A stretch of DNA of 64,000 bases from Halonatronomonas betaini (GTDB lineage: Bacteria > Bacillota > Halanaerobiia > Halanaerobiales > Halarsenatibacteraceae). Shown here in pieces: positions 17,375-25,965 of this stretch; the first letter of the stretch is position 1, and each line of letters opens with the position of its first letter. The DNA is taken from NCBI RefSeq assembly GCF_015666175.1, contig NZ_JADPIE010000006.1:124001-188000 (forward strand), in the 5' to 3' direction. A program made the position numbers and the translations under genes. Below the pieces are notes generated by a model. That model was given only the letters and a program-made list of their open reading frames with translations. It made no database searches and was not told the origin of the DNA.

Positions 17375-19306
17375 TTAATTCTTCTCAGCAATCTCTTTAT
17401 TTATATTATTAATAAACTCCTGAAGATCAACCTGGCCCTGATCTCCTTCACGCCGGTCTCTTACAGAAACAGAACCACTTTCTTCTTCTCTTGAACCAAC
17501 AATTAACATATAAGGAACCTGTTCAACCTGGGCTTCTCGAATTTTATAGCCTACCTGTTCATCTCTTTTATCTATTTCAACTCTGATATCATATTTCTGA
17601 AGTTCTTCCTGAACCTTATCAGCATAACTGTTCTGGTCATCAGATACCGGAATAATCTTAGCCTGTACAGGGGCCAGCCAGGTCGGGAAAGCTCCAGCAT
17701 ATTTTTCAATTAACATAGCAAGAGTTCTCTCATAACAACCAATAGACGTTCTATGAATAATATATGGTCTCTGTTTTTCATTATCGCTATCTACATAGGT
17801 CATATCAAATCTTTCAGGGAGACTGAAATCTATCTGAATAGTAATTATTGTATCCTCTTTACCATGAACATTCTTAAACTGAATATCCAGTTTCGGTCCA
17901 TAAAAGGCAGCTTCTCCATCTGCAACTTCATATTCAAGATCCATTTTTTCTAAGATATTTTCCATCTTCTCCTGGGTATCATGCCAGGCCTCAGGATTAT
18001 CAATATATTTACCTTTATTATCTGGATCCCATCTGGAGAAACGATACCAGATATCATCTTCTATCCCGATTGTTTCCATAACATAATTTACCAGATCAAT
18101 AACACCTAAAAATTCTTCTTCGAGCTGTTCCGGGGTACAGATCAAATGGCCTTCAGAGATAGTAAACTGTCTAACCCTGATCAAACCATGCATCTCACCA
18201 GAAGCTTCATTTCTAAAGAGTGTTGATGTTTCAGCATATCTAATTGGAAGATCTCGATAACTTCTCAATTTAGAATTATAGATCATAAACTGAAAAGGAC
18301 AGGTCATTGGCCTCATACCCAGGACCTCTTCATCTTTGTCTTCATCACCAATCACAAACATATCATCTTTATAATGTTCCCAGTGTCCTGAAGTTTCATA
18401 TAAATCCTTTTTTGCCATATAAGGGGTCATGGTTCTTTTATAGCCCCGTTTCTCCTCTTCGTCTTCAATAAACCTCTGCAAAATTTGAATAACTTTAGCT
18501 CCTTTTGGTTTTAATAAAGGTAAACCCTGGCCAACTATATCAGAGGTCATAAATAAATCTAATTTTCGCCCGAGCCTATTATGATCACGCTTTTTAGCCT
18601 CTTCTCTCTGTTTTAAATATTCTTCTAACTCCTTTTCATCAGCAAAAGCTGTAGCATAGACCCTCTGCAGCATCTCATTATTTTCATCTCCACGCCAGTA
18701 GGCGCCGGCAACGTTTAATAATTCAAAAGCTTCAACCATCCCAGTTCTAGGAAGATGTGGCCCCCGGCAGAGATCAACAAAGTCTCCCTGACGATAAAGG
18801 CTGATCATATCATCCTCTAATTCTTCAATCAACTCAACTTTATACGGTTCGTTTCTATCTTCCATTAATTGAACTGCTTCATCTTTAGGTAAAACAAACT
18901 TTCTCACCGGCAAATCCTCATCTATAATCTCCTGCATCTTCTCTTTAATATCATCAAGGTCCTCTTTGGAAATAGATTCTTCTAAATCAAAATCATAATA
19001 AAAGCCCTCATCAATTGTCGGTCCAATTGCAATACTAACATCATCATATAAATCCTTTACAGCCTGGGCCAGAATATGAGAAGCGGTATGTCTTAAAATA
19101 TCAAGCCCTTCCTCTGAATCAATAGTAATTATAGCAAGCTCTACGTCCTCATCAATTTCATAATAGGTGTCTACTTTTTTACCATCAACAATACCTGCAA
19201 CTGCATCCTTGCCCAATCTTCTACCAATATCATAGGCAACGTCTTCAACTGTAACCTTCTTTTCATATTCCTTTGTTGAACCATCAGGTAATGTAATTTG
19301 AACCAT
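17375..19306 (-). CDS. thrS: Threonine--tRNA ligase
   Basis: 643 residues from ATG 19306, which has AGGAGG 9 nt upstream; the frame is open 15 codons further but has no ribosome site there. Seen in order: TGS domain (MVQITLPDGSTKEY), the editing domain with its HTASH-type motif (RHTASHILAQAV, later RGPHL), the class II core (MTCPFQFMIYNSKLRSYRDLP, RVRQFTISEGH) and the anticodon-binding domain. Controlled by a Thr T-box leader. The 3' end abuts the infC promoter. Confidence 0.97.
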   Translation of the reverse strand: MVQITLPDGSTKEYEKKVTVEDVAYDIGRRLGKDAVAGIVDGKKVDTYYEIDEDVELAIITIDSEEGLDILRHTASHILAQAVKDLYDDVSIAIGPTIDEGFYYDFDLEESISKEDLDDIKEKMQEIIDEDLPVRKFVLPKDEAVQLMEDRNEPYKVELIEELEDDMISLYRQGDFVDLCRGPHLPRTGMVEAFELLNVAGAYWRGDENNEMLQRVYATAFADEKELEEYLKQREEAKKRDHNRLGRKLDLFMTSDIVGQGLPLLKPKGAKVIQILQRFIEDEEEKRGYKRTMTPYMAKKDLYETSGHWEHYKDDMFVIGDEDKDEEVLGMRPMTCPFQFMIYNSKLRSYRDLPIRYAETSTLFRNEASGEMHGLIRVRQFTISEGHLICTPEQLEEEFLGVIDLVNYVMETIGIEDDIWYRFSRWDPDNKGKYIDNPEAWHDTQEKMENILEKMDLEYEVADGEAAFYGPKLDIQFKNVHGKEDTIITIQIDFSLPERFDMTYVDSDNEKQRPYIIHRTSIGCYERTLAMLIEKYAGAFPTWLAPVQAKIIPVSDDQNSYADKVQEELQKYDIRVEIDKRDEQVGYKIREAQVEQVPYMLIVGSREEESGSVSVRDRREGDQGQVDLQEFINNINKEIAEKN

Positions 19307-19340
19307 TAATATCAACCTCCTAATAAATTTATCTAAAATT

Positions 19341-19608
19341 AAAAAGCCCACCTCCAGTAAAAACTAGAGGCGGGCGATATATTCGCACACGGTTCCACTC
19401 TATTTAAGAGAACAAAAACATTCTCCACTCAAACCAGTCTAACGGCTGGAACCCGGATTCTGATAATCACAATCATCGCTTTCCCAGAATCAGCTCAAGG
19501 GTGGTCTTCAATTGATTTTAAACTAAGTGCTTTCAGCCTGAGGCACTATATCTCTTTTGAGTTTTACAATCAATCTACTCTCCCAATCATAGCTTTATCA
19601 TTATATTT
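19341..19608 (-). ncRNA. T-box leader of thrS (Thr)
   Basis: The T-box sequence AGAGTGGAACCGTGTG is at 19401-19386 on the minus strand, followed by a terminator (GCCCGCCTC paired with GAGGTGGGC, one mismatch) and a U run at 19345-19341. The expected specifier is a Thr codon; an ACC occurs at GAAGACCACCC near 19505. Together with the promoter it fills the 342-bp gap between purH and thrS. Confidence 0.9.
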
Positions 19609-19614
19609 GAAATT

Positions 19615-19643
19615 ATTATATTAAATCTTAAAATTAAAGTCAA
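19615..19643 (-). promoter_or_regulatory. thrS promoter
   Basis: TTGACT (19643-19638), 17 bp, perfect TATAAT (19620-19615). It begins 5 bp after the purH stop, so purBH transcripts run into the thrS leader unless stopped by the T-box terminator. Confidence 0.75.
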
Positions 19644-19648
19644 GTATT

Positions 19649-21232
19649 TTAATGTTTAAAATGTCTGTATCCAGTAAAATACATCTTAATACCATGTTCA
19701 TCACAGGCTTTTATTACATCTTCATCCCGGATTGAGCCACCTGGCTGAATAATTGATTTAATATTATTTTCAGCAGCTATTTCAATTGCATCTGGATAAG
19801 GGAAAAAGGCATCAGAAGCCAGGACTCCACCGAACTGCCTTCCAGCAGCCTTTTTGCTCGCCAATCTAACAGCATCAACACGACTCATCTGTCCGGCACC
19901 AATCCCAACAATGGCCTCACCTCTTGCCAGGGCAATAGCATTTGACTTTACATGCTTGGCTGCCATAGTAGCAAGATATAATTCCTTTAATTCTTTCTCT
20001 TTAATCTCTTTATCTTTGTATGGTCCTGCAACCTGCTTTAAATCGGCAAGATCATCAACTCCTATATCTTTTTCCTGTAATAGGAATCCACCAGATATAG
20101 ATTTGATTTCATAATCATTTTTTTCAGCAATCTTCATATCAGCTAACTCTAATAATTTAATATCAGACCAGCGATCAACTAAGGCCTCAACAGCTTCCTC
20201 AGTATATGAAGGAGCAAGGACTATCTCAATATATTTTCTGCCACCGATCATTTCTCTGGCAACACTTCCGCCAACTTCTCTATTAAATGCAACTATACTT
20301 CCATAAGCTGATTGTGGGTCACCAGCATAAGCTTTTCTAAAGGCAACAACAGGGGAGTGAGCTATAGCCAGCCCACAGGGGTTTGTATGTTTAATAATTG
20401 CCGTTGCAGCATGTTCATCAAATTCAAGAATTAAATCCAGAGCCGCCTGACTATCATTTATATTATTATATGATAAATCATCACCATTTAATTGCCTGGC
20501 AGATAATAATGATGTCCCGGATAATAAATCCTTACTTCTGTAAACTGCAGCTTTCTGATGAGGGTTTTCACCGTATTTAAGTTCTCTATCCAGTTCAGCT
20601 TTAATATTAAAACTCACCTGGAAATTATCTTTCTGATCTGATTCAACATCCAGGCTACCAAAATAATCAGAAATTGCCCCATCATAATTAGCAATATAGC
20701 TAAATGCAGCCCTGGCCAGCTTTGATCTATATTTTTTATCTATATTTCCCTCTGTATATGTATCTAAAAATCCAGCATACTGCTCAGGATCTGTTAGAAC
20801 TAAAACATCCTGATAATTTTTAGCAGCTGATCTAATTAAAGTCTGGCCACCTATATCAATCTCCTCTAAAATCCCAGAATGATCATCTGGATTATTTTCC
20901 ACTTTATTCTCAAAGGGATAGAGATTACACACAATTAGATCGATTGGCTCAATCTCATTATCATTAAGATCTTCTATATCCTTTTCATTACTCCTTCTGG
21001 CCAGTATGCCCGCCATAACTGCCGGATGCAAAGTTTTAACCCGACCGGCAAGTAATTCAGGATAACCAGTAAGTTCAGATATCTCCATTACATCAATATC
21101 ATTGCTCTTTAGCTTCTCAGCTGTTCCCCCTGTTGCAATAATTTCTACTCCATTCTCTGATAATTTCTCAGCTAATTCTACAATTCCCTTTTTTTCTGCG
21201 ACACTAATTAAAGCTCTTTTAATATTTGACAC
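19649..21232 (-). CDS. purH: Bifunctional AICAR transformylase/IMP cyclohydrolase
   Basis: Catalyses the last two steps to IMP in purine synthesis. 527 residues. Seen: N-terminal MGS-like cyclohydrolase domain (GTAEKL, KTLHPAVMAGIL) and the AICAR formyltransferase domain with the catalytic KH pair in KHTNPCGLA and IQPGGSIRDEDVI near the C terminus. The start is GTG 21232, one base after the purB stop, so the pair is coupled. Only these two pur genes are here. Confidence 0.96.
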   Translation of the reverse strand: MSNIKRALISVAEKKGIVELAEKLSENGVEIIATGGTAEKLKSNDIDVMEISELTGYPELLAGRVKTLHPAVMAGILARRSNEKDIEDLNDNEIEPIDLIVCNLYPFENKVENNPDDHSGILEEIDIGGQTLIRSAAKNYQDVLVLTDPEQYAGFLDTYTEGNIDKKYRSKLARAAFSYIANYDGAISDYFGSLDVESDQKDNFQVSFNIKAELDRELKYGENPHQKAAVYRSKDLLSGTSLLSARQLNGDDLSYNNINDSQAALDLILEFDEHAATAIIKHTNPCGLAIAHSPVVAFRKAYAGDPQSAYGSIVAFNREVGGSVAREMIGGRKYIEIVLAPSYTEEAVEALVDRWSDIKLLELADMKIAEKNDYEIKSISGGFLLQEKDIGVDDLADLKQVAGPYKDKEIKEKELKELYLATMAAKHVKSNAIALARGEAIVGIGAGQMSRVDAVRLASKKAAGRQFGGVLASDAFFPYPDAIEIAAENNIKSIIQPGGSIRDEDVIKACDEHGIKMYFTGYRHFKH

Positions 21233-21233
21233 C

Positions 21234-22637
21234 TTACCACGTCCTTTCTATATTCAATCTATCTGACCAATTATTTACTATTTCAACAGTCTCATTAATT
21301 GCTGCTCCAGTATAATTAGCCGGATTATTTAGTATATCTTTTTCAGCAGTTGTTAATTTGTCAAAATACTTGTTTAAACCCTCATCTTCCTGAGCCAACT
21401 CTAAAACCTTTTTGCCTGTTTCCTCAGATTTTAAAGTCAATTTCCTGACAGCTTCATGGGCATCAGGATGACCTTCCCTGGCGAGCATAATATATAATGG
21501 CTCAGCAAGAATCATATCTTTATGATTATCAAGGTTTCTCTTTAGATTTTCATGATCAAGGACGAGCCTTGCCATCACTTTATTAAGTCTTTTAATAGCC
21601 AGAAATAAATGACTGATAATTTCAGGATAATACCTGGCTGAAGATGAATTAGTTAGATCTCTTTGATGCTCACAGAGCTGGTCCATGTAAACAGTAATAA
21701 TCTTAGGAACTGTTACTTTCCAGGAACTTTTGATATTTTCAAAGTTGATTGGATTTCTCTTCTGGGGCATAGTCGAAGAGCCAACCTGATCTTCAGAGAA
21801 TGCCTCGCCGGTCTCACTTATCTCCGATCTCTGTAAATGCCTGAAATCATCACTTAAATCAGCAATTACCCCAAAAGTCGAAACTATACCATGAATATAA
21901 TCAGTAATTTTTTCAGGTGGAATTATCTGAGTTGAATGTTCAGACCTATTAAGATCCAGTTTATTAAGTAAGACAGTTTCAAACTCTACTGGATTATCAA
22001 CCAGTAAAGAAAGTGAATTATAGGCTCCAACTGCACCAGAGAATTGACCGGTAAGCTCACTGCTATAATTTTCAAGACTTTCTAACCTATTGCCCAGTCG
22101 ACTAACAAACCCGGCCATATAATAGCCAAAGGTTACCGGCACAGCTGCCTGGCCATGGGTCCTGCCAAGTTGGACAGTCGACCTTTCTCGATAAGCAACT
22201 TCAGAGATTTTTTCAATCAATTCCTTTAAAGCAGGTATTAAAACTTCATCATTAAAAGCCTTATATCTTAAAATTGCAGCAGTATCTACAATATCAAAAG
22301 ATGTAGCCCCTAAATGAATGTATTGCCTGAACTCAGAATCAACATTTTCCCTGAGACAATTGACTAAGGCCCTTGTATTATGTTTTGTCTTCTCCTCTTC
22401 CTTATAAACTTCATCAGCATTGATAGATTCAACTGCTTTTTTCATCTGATCAATAGCTTTTTTAGGTGCAATCCCGAAATCCACTAGTGTTTCAATTAGG
22501 GCCAATTCCACCCTGGCTTCCCATTTAAACCTTGCTTCTTCAGAAAAGTACTGACTTAATAACCGAAAATTCTCCCCACGACTATATCTGTGGTCAAGGG
22601 GACTTAAATTATTGAAAATATTTCTTTCTGACGACAA
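21234..22637 (-). CDS. purB: Adenylosuccinate lyase
   Basis: Cleaves SAICAR and adenylosuccinate, so it acts in IMP and AMP synthesis. 467 residues. Seen: the fumarase/aspartase superfamily signature GSSTMPQKRNPINFE, the QLGRTHGQAAVP motif with the catalytic His, and LGATSFDIVDTA. The start is TTG 22637 with AGGAGG 7 nt upstream; no ATG fits. Divergent from tRNA-Leu; I could not assign a clear promoter for purB in the 88-bp gap. Confidence 0.95.
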   Translation of the reverse strand: MSSERNIFNNLSPLDHRYSRGENFRLLSQYFSEEARFKWEARVELALIETLVDFGIAPKKAIDQMKKAVESINADEVYKEEEKTKHNTRALVNCLRENVDSEFRQYIHLGATSFDIVDTAAILRYKAFNDEVLIPALKELIEKISEVAYRERSTVQLGRTHGQAAVPVTFGYYMAGFVSRLGNRLESLENYSSELTGQFSGAVGAYNSLSLLVDNPVEFETVLLNKLDLNRSEHSTQIIPPEKITDYIHGIVSTFGVIADLSDDFRHLQRSEISETGEAFSEDQVGSSTMPQKRNPINFENIKSSWKVTVPKIITVYMDQLCEHQRDLTNSSSARYYPEIISHLFLAIKRLNKVMARLVLDHENLKRNLDNHKDMILAEPLYIMLAREGHPDAHEAVRKLTLKSEETGKKVLELAQEDEGLNKYFDKLTTAEKDILNNPANYTGAAINETVEIVNNWSDRLNIERTW

Positions 22638-22685
22638 ATTATTTCCTCCTCAGTCTTATATTTATAAAAAAATTTATAATTAGAG

Positions 22686-22713
22686 TTGACAGATAACAAA
22701 ATTATGATATAAT
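22686..22713 (+). promoter_or_regulatory. tRNA-Leu promoter
   Basis: Consensus TTGACA (22686-22691), 16 bp, consensus TATAAT (22708-22713); predicted start near 22720, about 6 bp before the mature tRNA. Confidence 0.8.
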
Positions 22714-22725
22714 ATTTATTGTATT

Positions 22726-22813
22726 GCCGAGGTGGCGGAATTGGCAGACGCGCAGCGTTGAGGGCGCTGTGGGCCTTAGGCCTGTGTGGGTTCGAATCCC
22801 ACCCTCGGCACCA
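22726..22813 (+). tRNA. tRNA-Leu (GAG)
   Basis: Acceptor stem GCCGAGG/CCTCGGC, a 3-bp D stem, anticodon stem CAGCG/CGCTG with loop TTGAGGG (anticodon GAG, reads CUC and CUU), a long class II variable arm (GGGCCTTAGGCC) and T loop GGTTCGAATCC. Discriminator A and CCA are encoded (22810-22813). Single-gene transcript with its own promoter and terminator. Confidence 0.97.
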
Positions 22814-22840
22814 TTTTAATATTATTAGTAATAGATAAAA

Positions 22841-22864
22841 CCTGCCACTGGCAGGCTTTTTTTA
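22841..22864 (+). terminator. Terminator after tRNA-Leu
   Basis: CCTGCC ACT GGCAGG hairpin (22841-22855), followed by a run of seven T. Confidence 0.85.
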
Positions 22865-22949
22865 TTTTAAATAAACTTAATAATCTCTACAGGATAAAAA
22901 ACTCTACAATCAAATTATACTCCTGTCCAGGTTTAATGTCAATTTTATA

Positions 22950-22978
22950 TTGTAATTTTTATAAAAATAATATATAAT
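22950..22978 (+). promoter_or_regulatory. Promoter of the DUF1576 operon
   Basis: TTGTAA (22950-22955), 17 bp, perfect TATAAT (22973-22978). Predicted start near 22985 and AGGAGGT at 23010-23016. Confidence 0.65.
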
Positions 22979-23027
22979 TAATATTGTTGATTAATTCACT
23001 AAAATATTCAGGAGGTACCATTTAATA

Positions 23028-24344
23028 ATGCCTAACAACAAAACTAGCTCATATGCATCAGGTTCATCTAAATCACTTAGACATTCATTAGCATTAACAG
23101 CAACAGAAAATGCTAAATTTATAATCTTATTTTTATATGGAGTCATCCTTATTGGTACAGCTTTTTATTTTAATAGTCCAGCTGAACTCTTTAACGGCAT
23201 GATGTCTATCTCTTTATCAGAAAGCACATTAATCTCAGATTATATGGTCTTAGGTAATATTGGTTCTGCTTTTCTAAATGCCGGATTTTTAATGCTAATC
23301 TCACTGGCCATTGTAAAAAAAGCTAAAGTTAATATAAATGGCTCAATAATTGCAGCAGTTTTTACAGTTGCCGGTTTTGCTTTTTTTGGAAAAAATATTT
23401 TTAATGTCTGGCCAATTTTTGGCGGAGTTTACTTATATGCACTTTATAAAGAAGAACCTTTTAGCCGCTTTATATTAGTAGCCCTGTTTGGAACAGCTTT
23501 AGCCCCATTAGTAAGCCTTGTAAGTTTTGGTTTAGGCTTCAGTACCATTAATGGTTTGGCTTTAGGCGCAATATTTGGTACCTTAGCCGGTTTTATTCTG
23601 CCACCACTGGCGAATCATATGGTTAAATTTCATCAGGGTTATAATATCTATAATATTGGTTTTACAGCTGGTATGACTGGATCACTTTTTATGGCTGTAT
23701 TTAGAGCATTTGATCTTGAAGCTGCAAGCCAGTTTCATTTTGCAGAAGGTTTAAATGATCAGCTTGGAATGTATCTGCTAGTTCTATTCATATCAATGGT
23801 TGTAGTTGGCCTTTTATATAATAACCTATCCTTTAAAGGTTTCACAAAGGTTACCAGACATAGCGGTCGATTAGTTTCTGATTTTATTAATACCGATGGT
23901 ATGGGAGTAACGTTTCTCAATATGGGAATTATGGGAATAATCTCTCTAGGATACATTGTTCTTGTCGGTGGAGAAATAAACGGACCAATTATCGGGGGGA
24001 TTTTTACAATCGTAGGTTTTGCAGCTTTTGGTAAACACCCTCGAAATGTAATACCTATTCTAATTGGCATTTTTCTTTCAACTCAGGTTCAGGCAATTGA
24101 AGCTGCTTCAGCTGGAGCTCTATTGGCCGCCCTATTTGGAACAACTCTAGCTCCAATTGCAGGCCAATATGGAATAAAAGCTGGACTTCTTGCAGGCTTT
24201 TTACATCTAGCTGTGGTTATGAATGTTGGTTACCTTCACGGCGGTATCAACCTTTATAACAATGGTTTTGCTGGTGGACTTGTTGCAGCAATGTTAATAC
24301 CTATACTAAGTAGCCTCGGGCAAACAAACCCTGAAAGGAGTTAA
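23028..24344 (+). CDS. DUF1576 family multi-pass membrane protein
   Basis: 438 residues with about 11-12 hydrophobic segments, found in the inner membrane. The sequence matches what I know of DUF1576; function is unknown and a transporter is only a guess. A two-fold internal repeat is visible: GFAFFGKNIFNVWPIF (about 120) and GFAAFGKHPRNVIPIL (about 330); ALFGTALAPL and ALFGTTLAPI; GYNIYNIGFTAG (about 205) and GINLYNNGFAGG (about 410). Start at ATG 23028, 11 nt after AGGAGGT. Followed after 2 nt by a small gene that is probably co-translated. Confidence 0.85.
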   Translation: MPNNKTSSYASGSSKSLRHSLALTATENAKFIILFLYGVILIGTAFYFNSPAELFNGMMSISLSESTLISDYMVLGNIGSAFLNAGFLMLISLAIVKKAKVNINGSIIAAVFTVAGFAFFGKNIFNVWPIFGGVYLYALYKEEPFSRFILVALFGTALAPLVSLVSFGLGFSTINGLALGAIFGTLAGFILPPLANHMVKFHQGYNIYNIGFTAGMTGSLFMAVFRAFDLEAASQFHFAEGLNDQLGMYLLVLFISMVVVGLLYNNLSFKGFTKVTRHSGRLVSDFINTDGMGVTFLNMGIMGIISLGYIVLVGGEINGPIIGGIFTIVGFAAFGKHPRNVIPILIGIFLSTQVQAIEAASAGALLAALFGTTLAPIAGQYGIKAGLLAGFLHLAVVMNVGYLHGGINLYNNGFAGGLVAAMLIPILSSLGQTNPERS

Positions 24345-24346
24345 TA

Positions 24347-24697
24347 ATGCGCGAAACTAAAAAGGCAGTCAAAATTATCAGTGAACTAATGACTTATTTC
24401 TTCGATCAAGGGGCAAAAAATGTTGAGGTCAAGTTCAATTCAGATGATGTTGGCCAGGAAAAAGAATATGAAATCATCATTGAAGGCTTAATAGAATATA
24501 TTTCAGGTGAAGAATTAACAAAACTTAGAGAAGAATTGAATACTAGCAGAGAGGCCCAGGTTGAAGAATATTACTGGGAACTTGCAGGAGAAGGTAATAA
24601 CTCTAGAGAAATGAGCCTGGTTGGCATGCTAGTAGATAACTCTGTTGTAGAATATAAAGATAATTACTTAAAAATAACTCTCTGGCGCCAGGATTAA
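24347..24697 (+). CDS. Small hypothetical protein paired with DUF1576
   Basis: 116 residues, soluble and acidic, with no signal peptide or membrane segment; I do not recognise the family. It appears to have an N-terminal helix, two beta strands (NVEVKF, EYEIIIEG), a charged helix and two C-terminal strands (NSVVEYKDN, YLKITLWRQ). ATG 24347 follows the DUF1576 stop by 2 nt, and its Shine-Dalgarno (AAAGGAG) lies inside the upstream gene, so it is translationally coupled and likely works with that membrane protein. A terminator follows at 24720. Confidence 0.75.
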   Translation: MRETKKAVKIISELMTYFFDQGAKNVEVKFNSDDVGQEKEYEIIIEGLIEYISGEELTKLREELNTSREAQVEEYYWELAGEGNNSREMSLVGMLVDNSVVEYKDNYLKITLWRQD

Positions 24698-24719
24698 ATA
24701 AAAATATAATCAATTTAAT

Positions 24720-24752
24720 CAGGCCTGAGCATTAGCTCAGGCCTGAAGTTTT
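24720..24752. terminator. Terminator after the DUF1576 operon
   Basis: Perfect 11-bp stem CAGGCCTGAGC/GCTCAGGCCTG with loop ATTA (24720-24745), then AAGTTTTATTT. The T tract is modest. Confidence 0.7.
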
Positions 24753-24795
24753 ATTTGAAATTAAGTTTTTTTCTCTTATTAAGTTCCAGTCAAAT

Positions 24796-24883
24796 TTCGG
24801 TATTTATTCGCTTTAGCTTCGGTCTTTCTTCGGTTTAGCTTCGGTTTAGTTTCGGTATAAATACGGTATAGATTCGATAAAAA
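24796..24883. repeat. Array of eight 11-bp repeats (TTCGGTTTAGC)
   Basis: TTCGGT or a one-base variant starts at 24796, 24807, 24818, 24829, 24840, 24851, 24862 and 24873, exactly 11 bp apart. The first six bases are conserved (TTCGGT five times; TTCGCT, TACGGT and TTCGAT once each), the last five vary around TTAGC. It lies between the convergent ends of the DUF1576 operon and the acetamidase gene, 50 bp after the terminator. The rest of the 24753-24984 gap is AT-rich with no other signal seen. Confidence 0.9.
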
Positions 24884-24984
24884 TAATAACATGGACTCTT
24901 TTTTAAAATAACTGATTTTATGAACTTAATTTATTATATCATAAATTTAAATATAATCAATAAATAGGTGGTGCATTTAACTAA

Positions 24985-25866
24985 TTATAATTTACTTTTA
25001 TCTATTGTAAATCTTGCCGTCTTTAAAGGGTCAACAACCTGACAGATTTCAGCATCTCCAATCAAACTCATAATTAAGCCAGCTTCAGTCAGATCAAACT
25101 CATAATTTTCAACAAGATAATTAGCCATTTTCTCTGTAGCCATATCTACAGCCTCATCTAAAGTCTCTGCAGAAGCTACAGTTGAGATTAACTCTCCTTT
25201 TTCAATAAAAGGCACAGGTAAATCTTTATCTCTGATAATTTCTGTCTTTAATTTTATCTTGCCTCCAGCTTCAGCAGCACAGACAACAATTTCACCATCT
25301 CCCATTAATGCATGCATATCACCTGCAGCTAAAAGAGCCCCATCAGTTTGAACTTTAAAATAAACAGAAGCTCCTGGCCCCAGCAGTTTGCAATCCATAT
25401 TACCTCCATGTTCACCTGGTGTCCCGGTAGAAATATCATAACCATCTTCCGGGGCAATTCCAATCACACCTACCATAGGTTCCAGATCAAATTTATATTT
25501 ATCAGAAAATATAAGTTTGTTATTCTTAATTGGCAAAATCTTAGCAATAGATTCTTCAATCAGATGACCTAAAACGCCATCTTTGGGAGCTGCAATCATA
25601 ACTGCCGGACTTTCAAGTTCTATAGATAAAATCTCAACTTTTAATATATCTCCTTTTTTAGCCCCTTCAATAAATACCGGCCCAGTAGCAGGATTTATAT
25701 GATCCCAGTTCATCTCAGAAATAACATCATCTTCTGATTTTAATTGACCAGAAAAGCAGTCATATGTGCTAATTGTGAATTCTTCACCAGGTTTAACTTC
25801 TGCTATTGCTTTATTTTTTTGATTAAAAGAATATATTACTTTGTTTCTATCAATTAATTTTGACAT
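24985..25866 (-). CDS. Acetamidase/formamidase family protein
   Basis: 293 residues, the size of the shorter FmdA/AmdA family members, which hydrolyse small amides to the acid and ammonia. Seen: the family's EFTISTYDCFSGQ region, GPVFIEGAKKGD, GEHGGNMDCKLL and the strongly conserved ALMGDGEI segment (as in HAxxGDGE). Cytoplasmic, no signal peptide. Single gene with its own promoter (25919-25946), overlapping that of degV. The physiological substrate cannot be told. Confidence 0.85.
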   Translation of the reverse strand: MSKLIDRNKVIYSFNQKNKAIAEVKPGEEFTISTYDCFSGQLKSEDDVISEMNWDHINPATGPVFIEGAKKGDILKVEILSIELESPAVMIAAPKDGVLGHLIEESIAKILPIKNNKLIFSDKYKFDLEPMVGVIGIAPEDGYDISTGTPGEHGGNMDCKLLGPGASVYFKVQTDGALLAAGDMHALMGDGEIVVCAAEAGGKIKLKTEIIRDKDLPVPFIEKGELISTVASAETLDEAVDMATEKMANYLVENYEFDLTEAGLIMSLIGDAEICQVVDPLKTARFTIDKSKL

Positions 25867-25899
25867 TTAAAATCACCCTCTAAAATTATTTTATTAAAT

Positions 25900-25928
25900 T
25901 TGAAAAAAATAAGCCAGTAGTATATAAT
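25900..25928 (+). promoter_or_regulatory. degV promoter
   Basis: TTGAAA (25900-25905), 17 bp, perfect TATAAT (25923-25928). Its -10 box overlaps the -10 box of the opposing promoter. Confidence 0.65.
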
Positions 25929-25946
25929 TTGTAACAGAATTATCAA
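25919..25946 (-). promoter_or_regulatory. Acetamidase gene promoter
   Basis: TTGATA (25946-25941), 16 bp, TATACT (25924-25919) on the minus strand. It shares bases 25923-25924 with the degV -10 box, so both cannot be occupied at once. Confidence 0.6.
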
Positions 25947-25965
25947 TATATTTAGGAGGACTGAA

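Noticed and set aside
22786-22977. 63-residue frame beginning inside tRNA-Leu
   Set aside because: It starts in the tRNA T arm and runs through its terminator; no ribosome site.
24796-24883. CRISPR array
   Set aside because: Units are only 11 bp with no spacers of 30 bp or so, and there are no cas genes.
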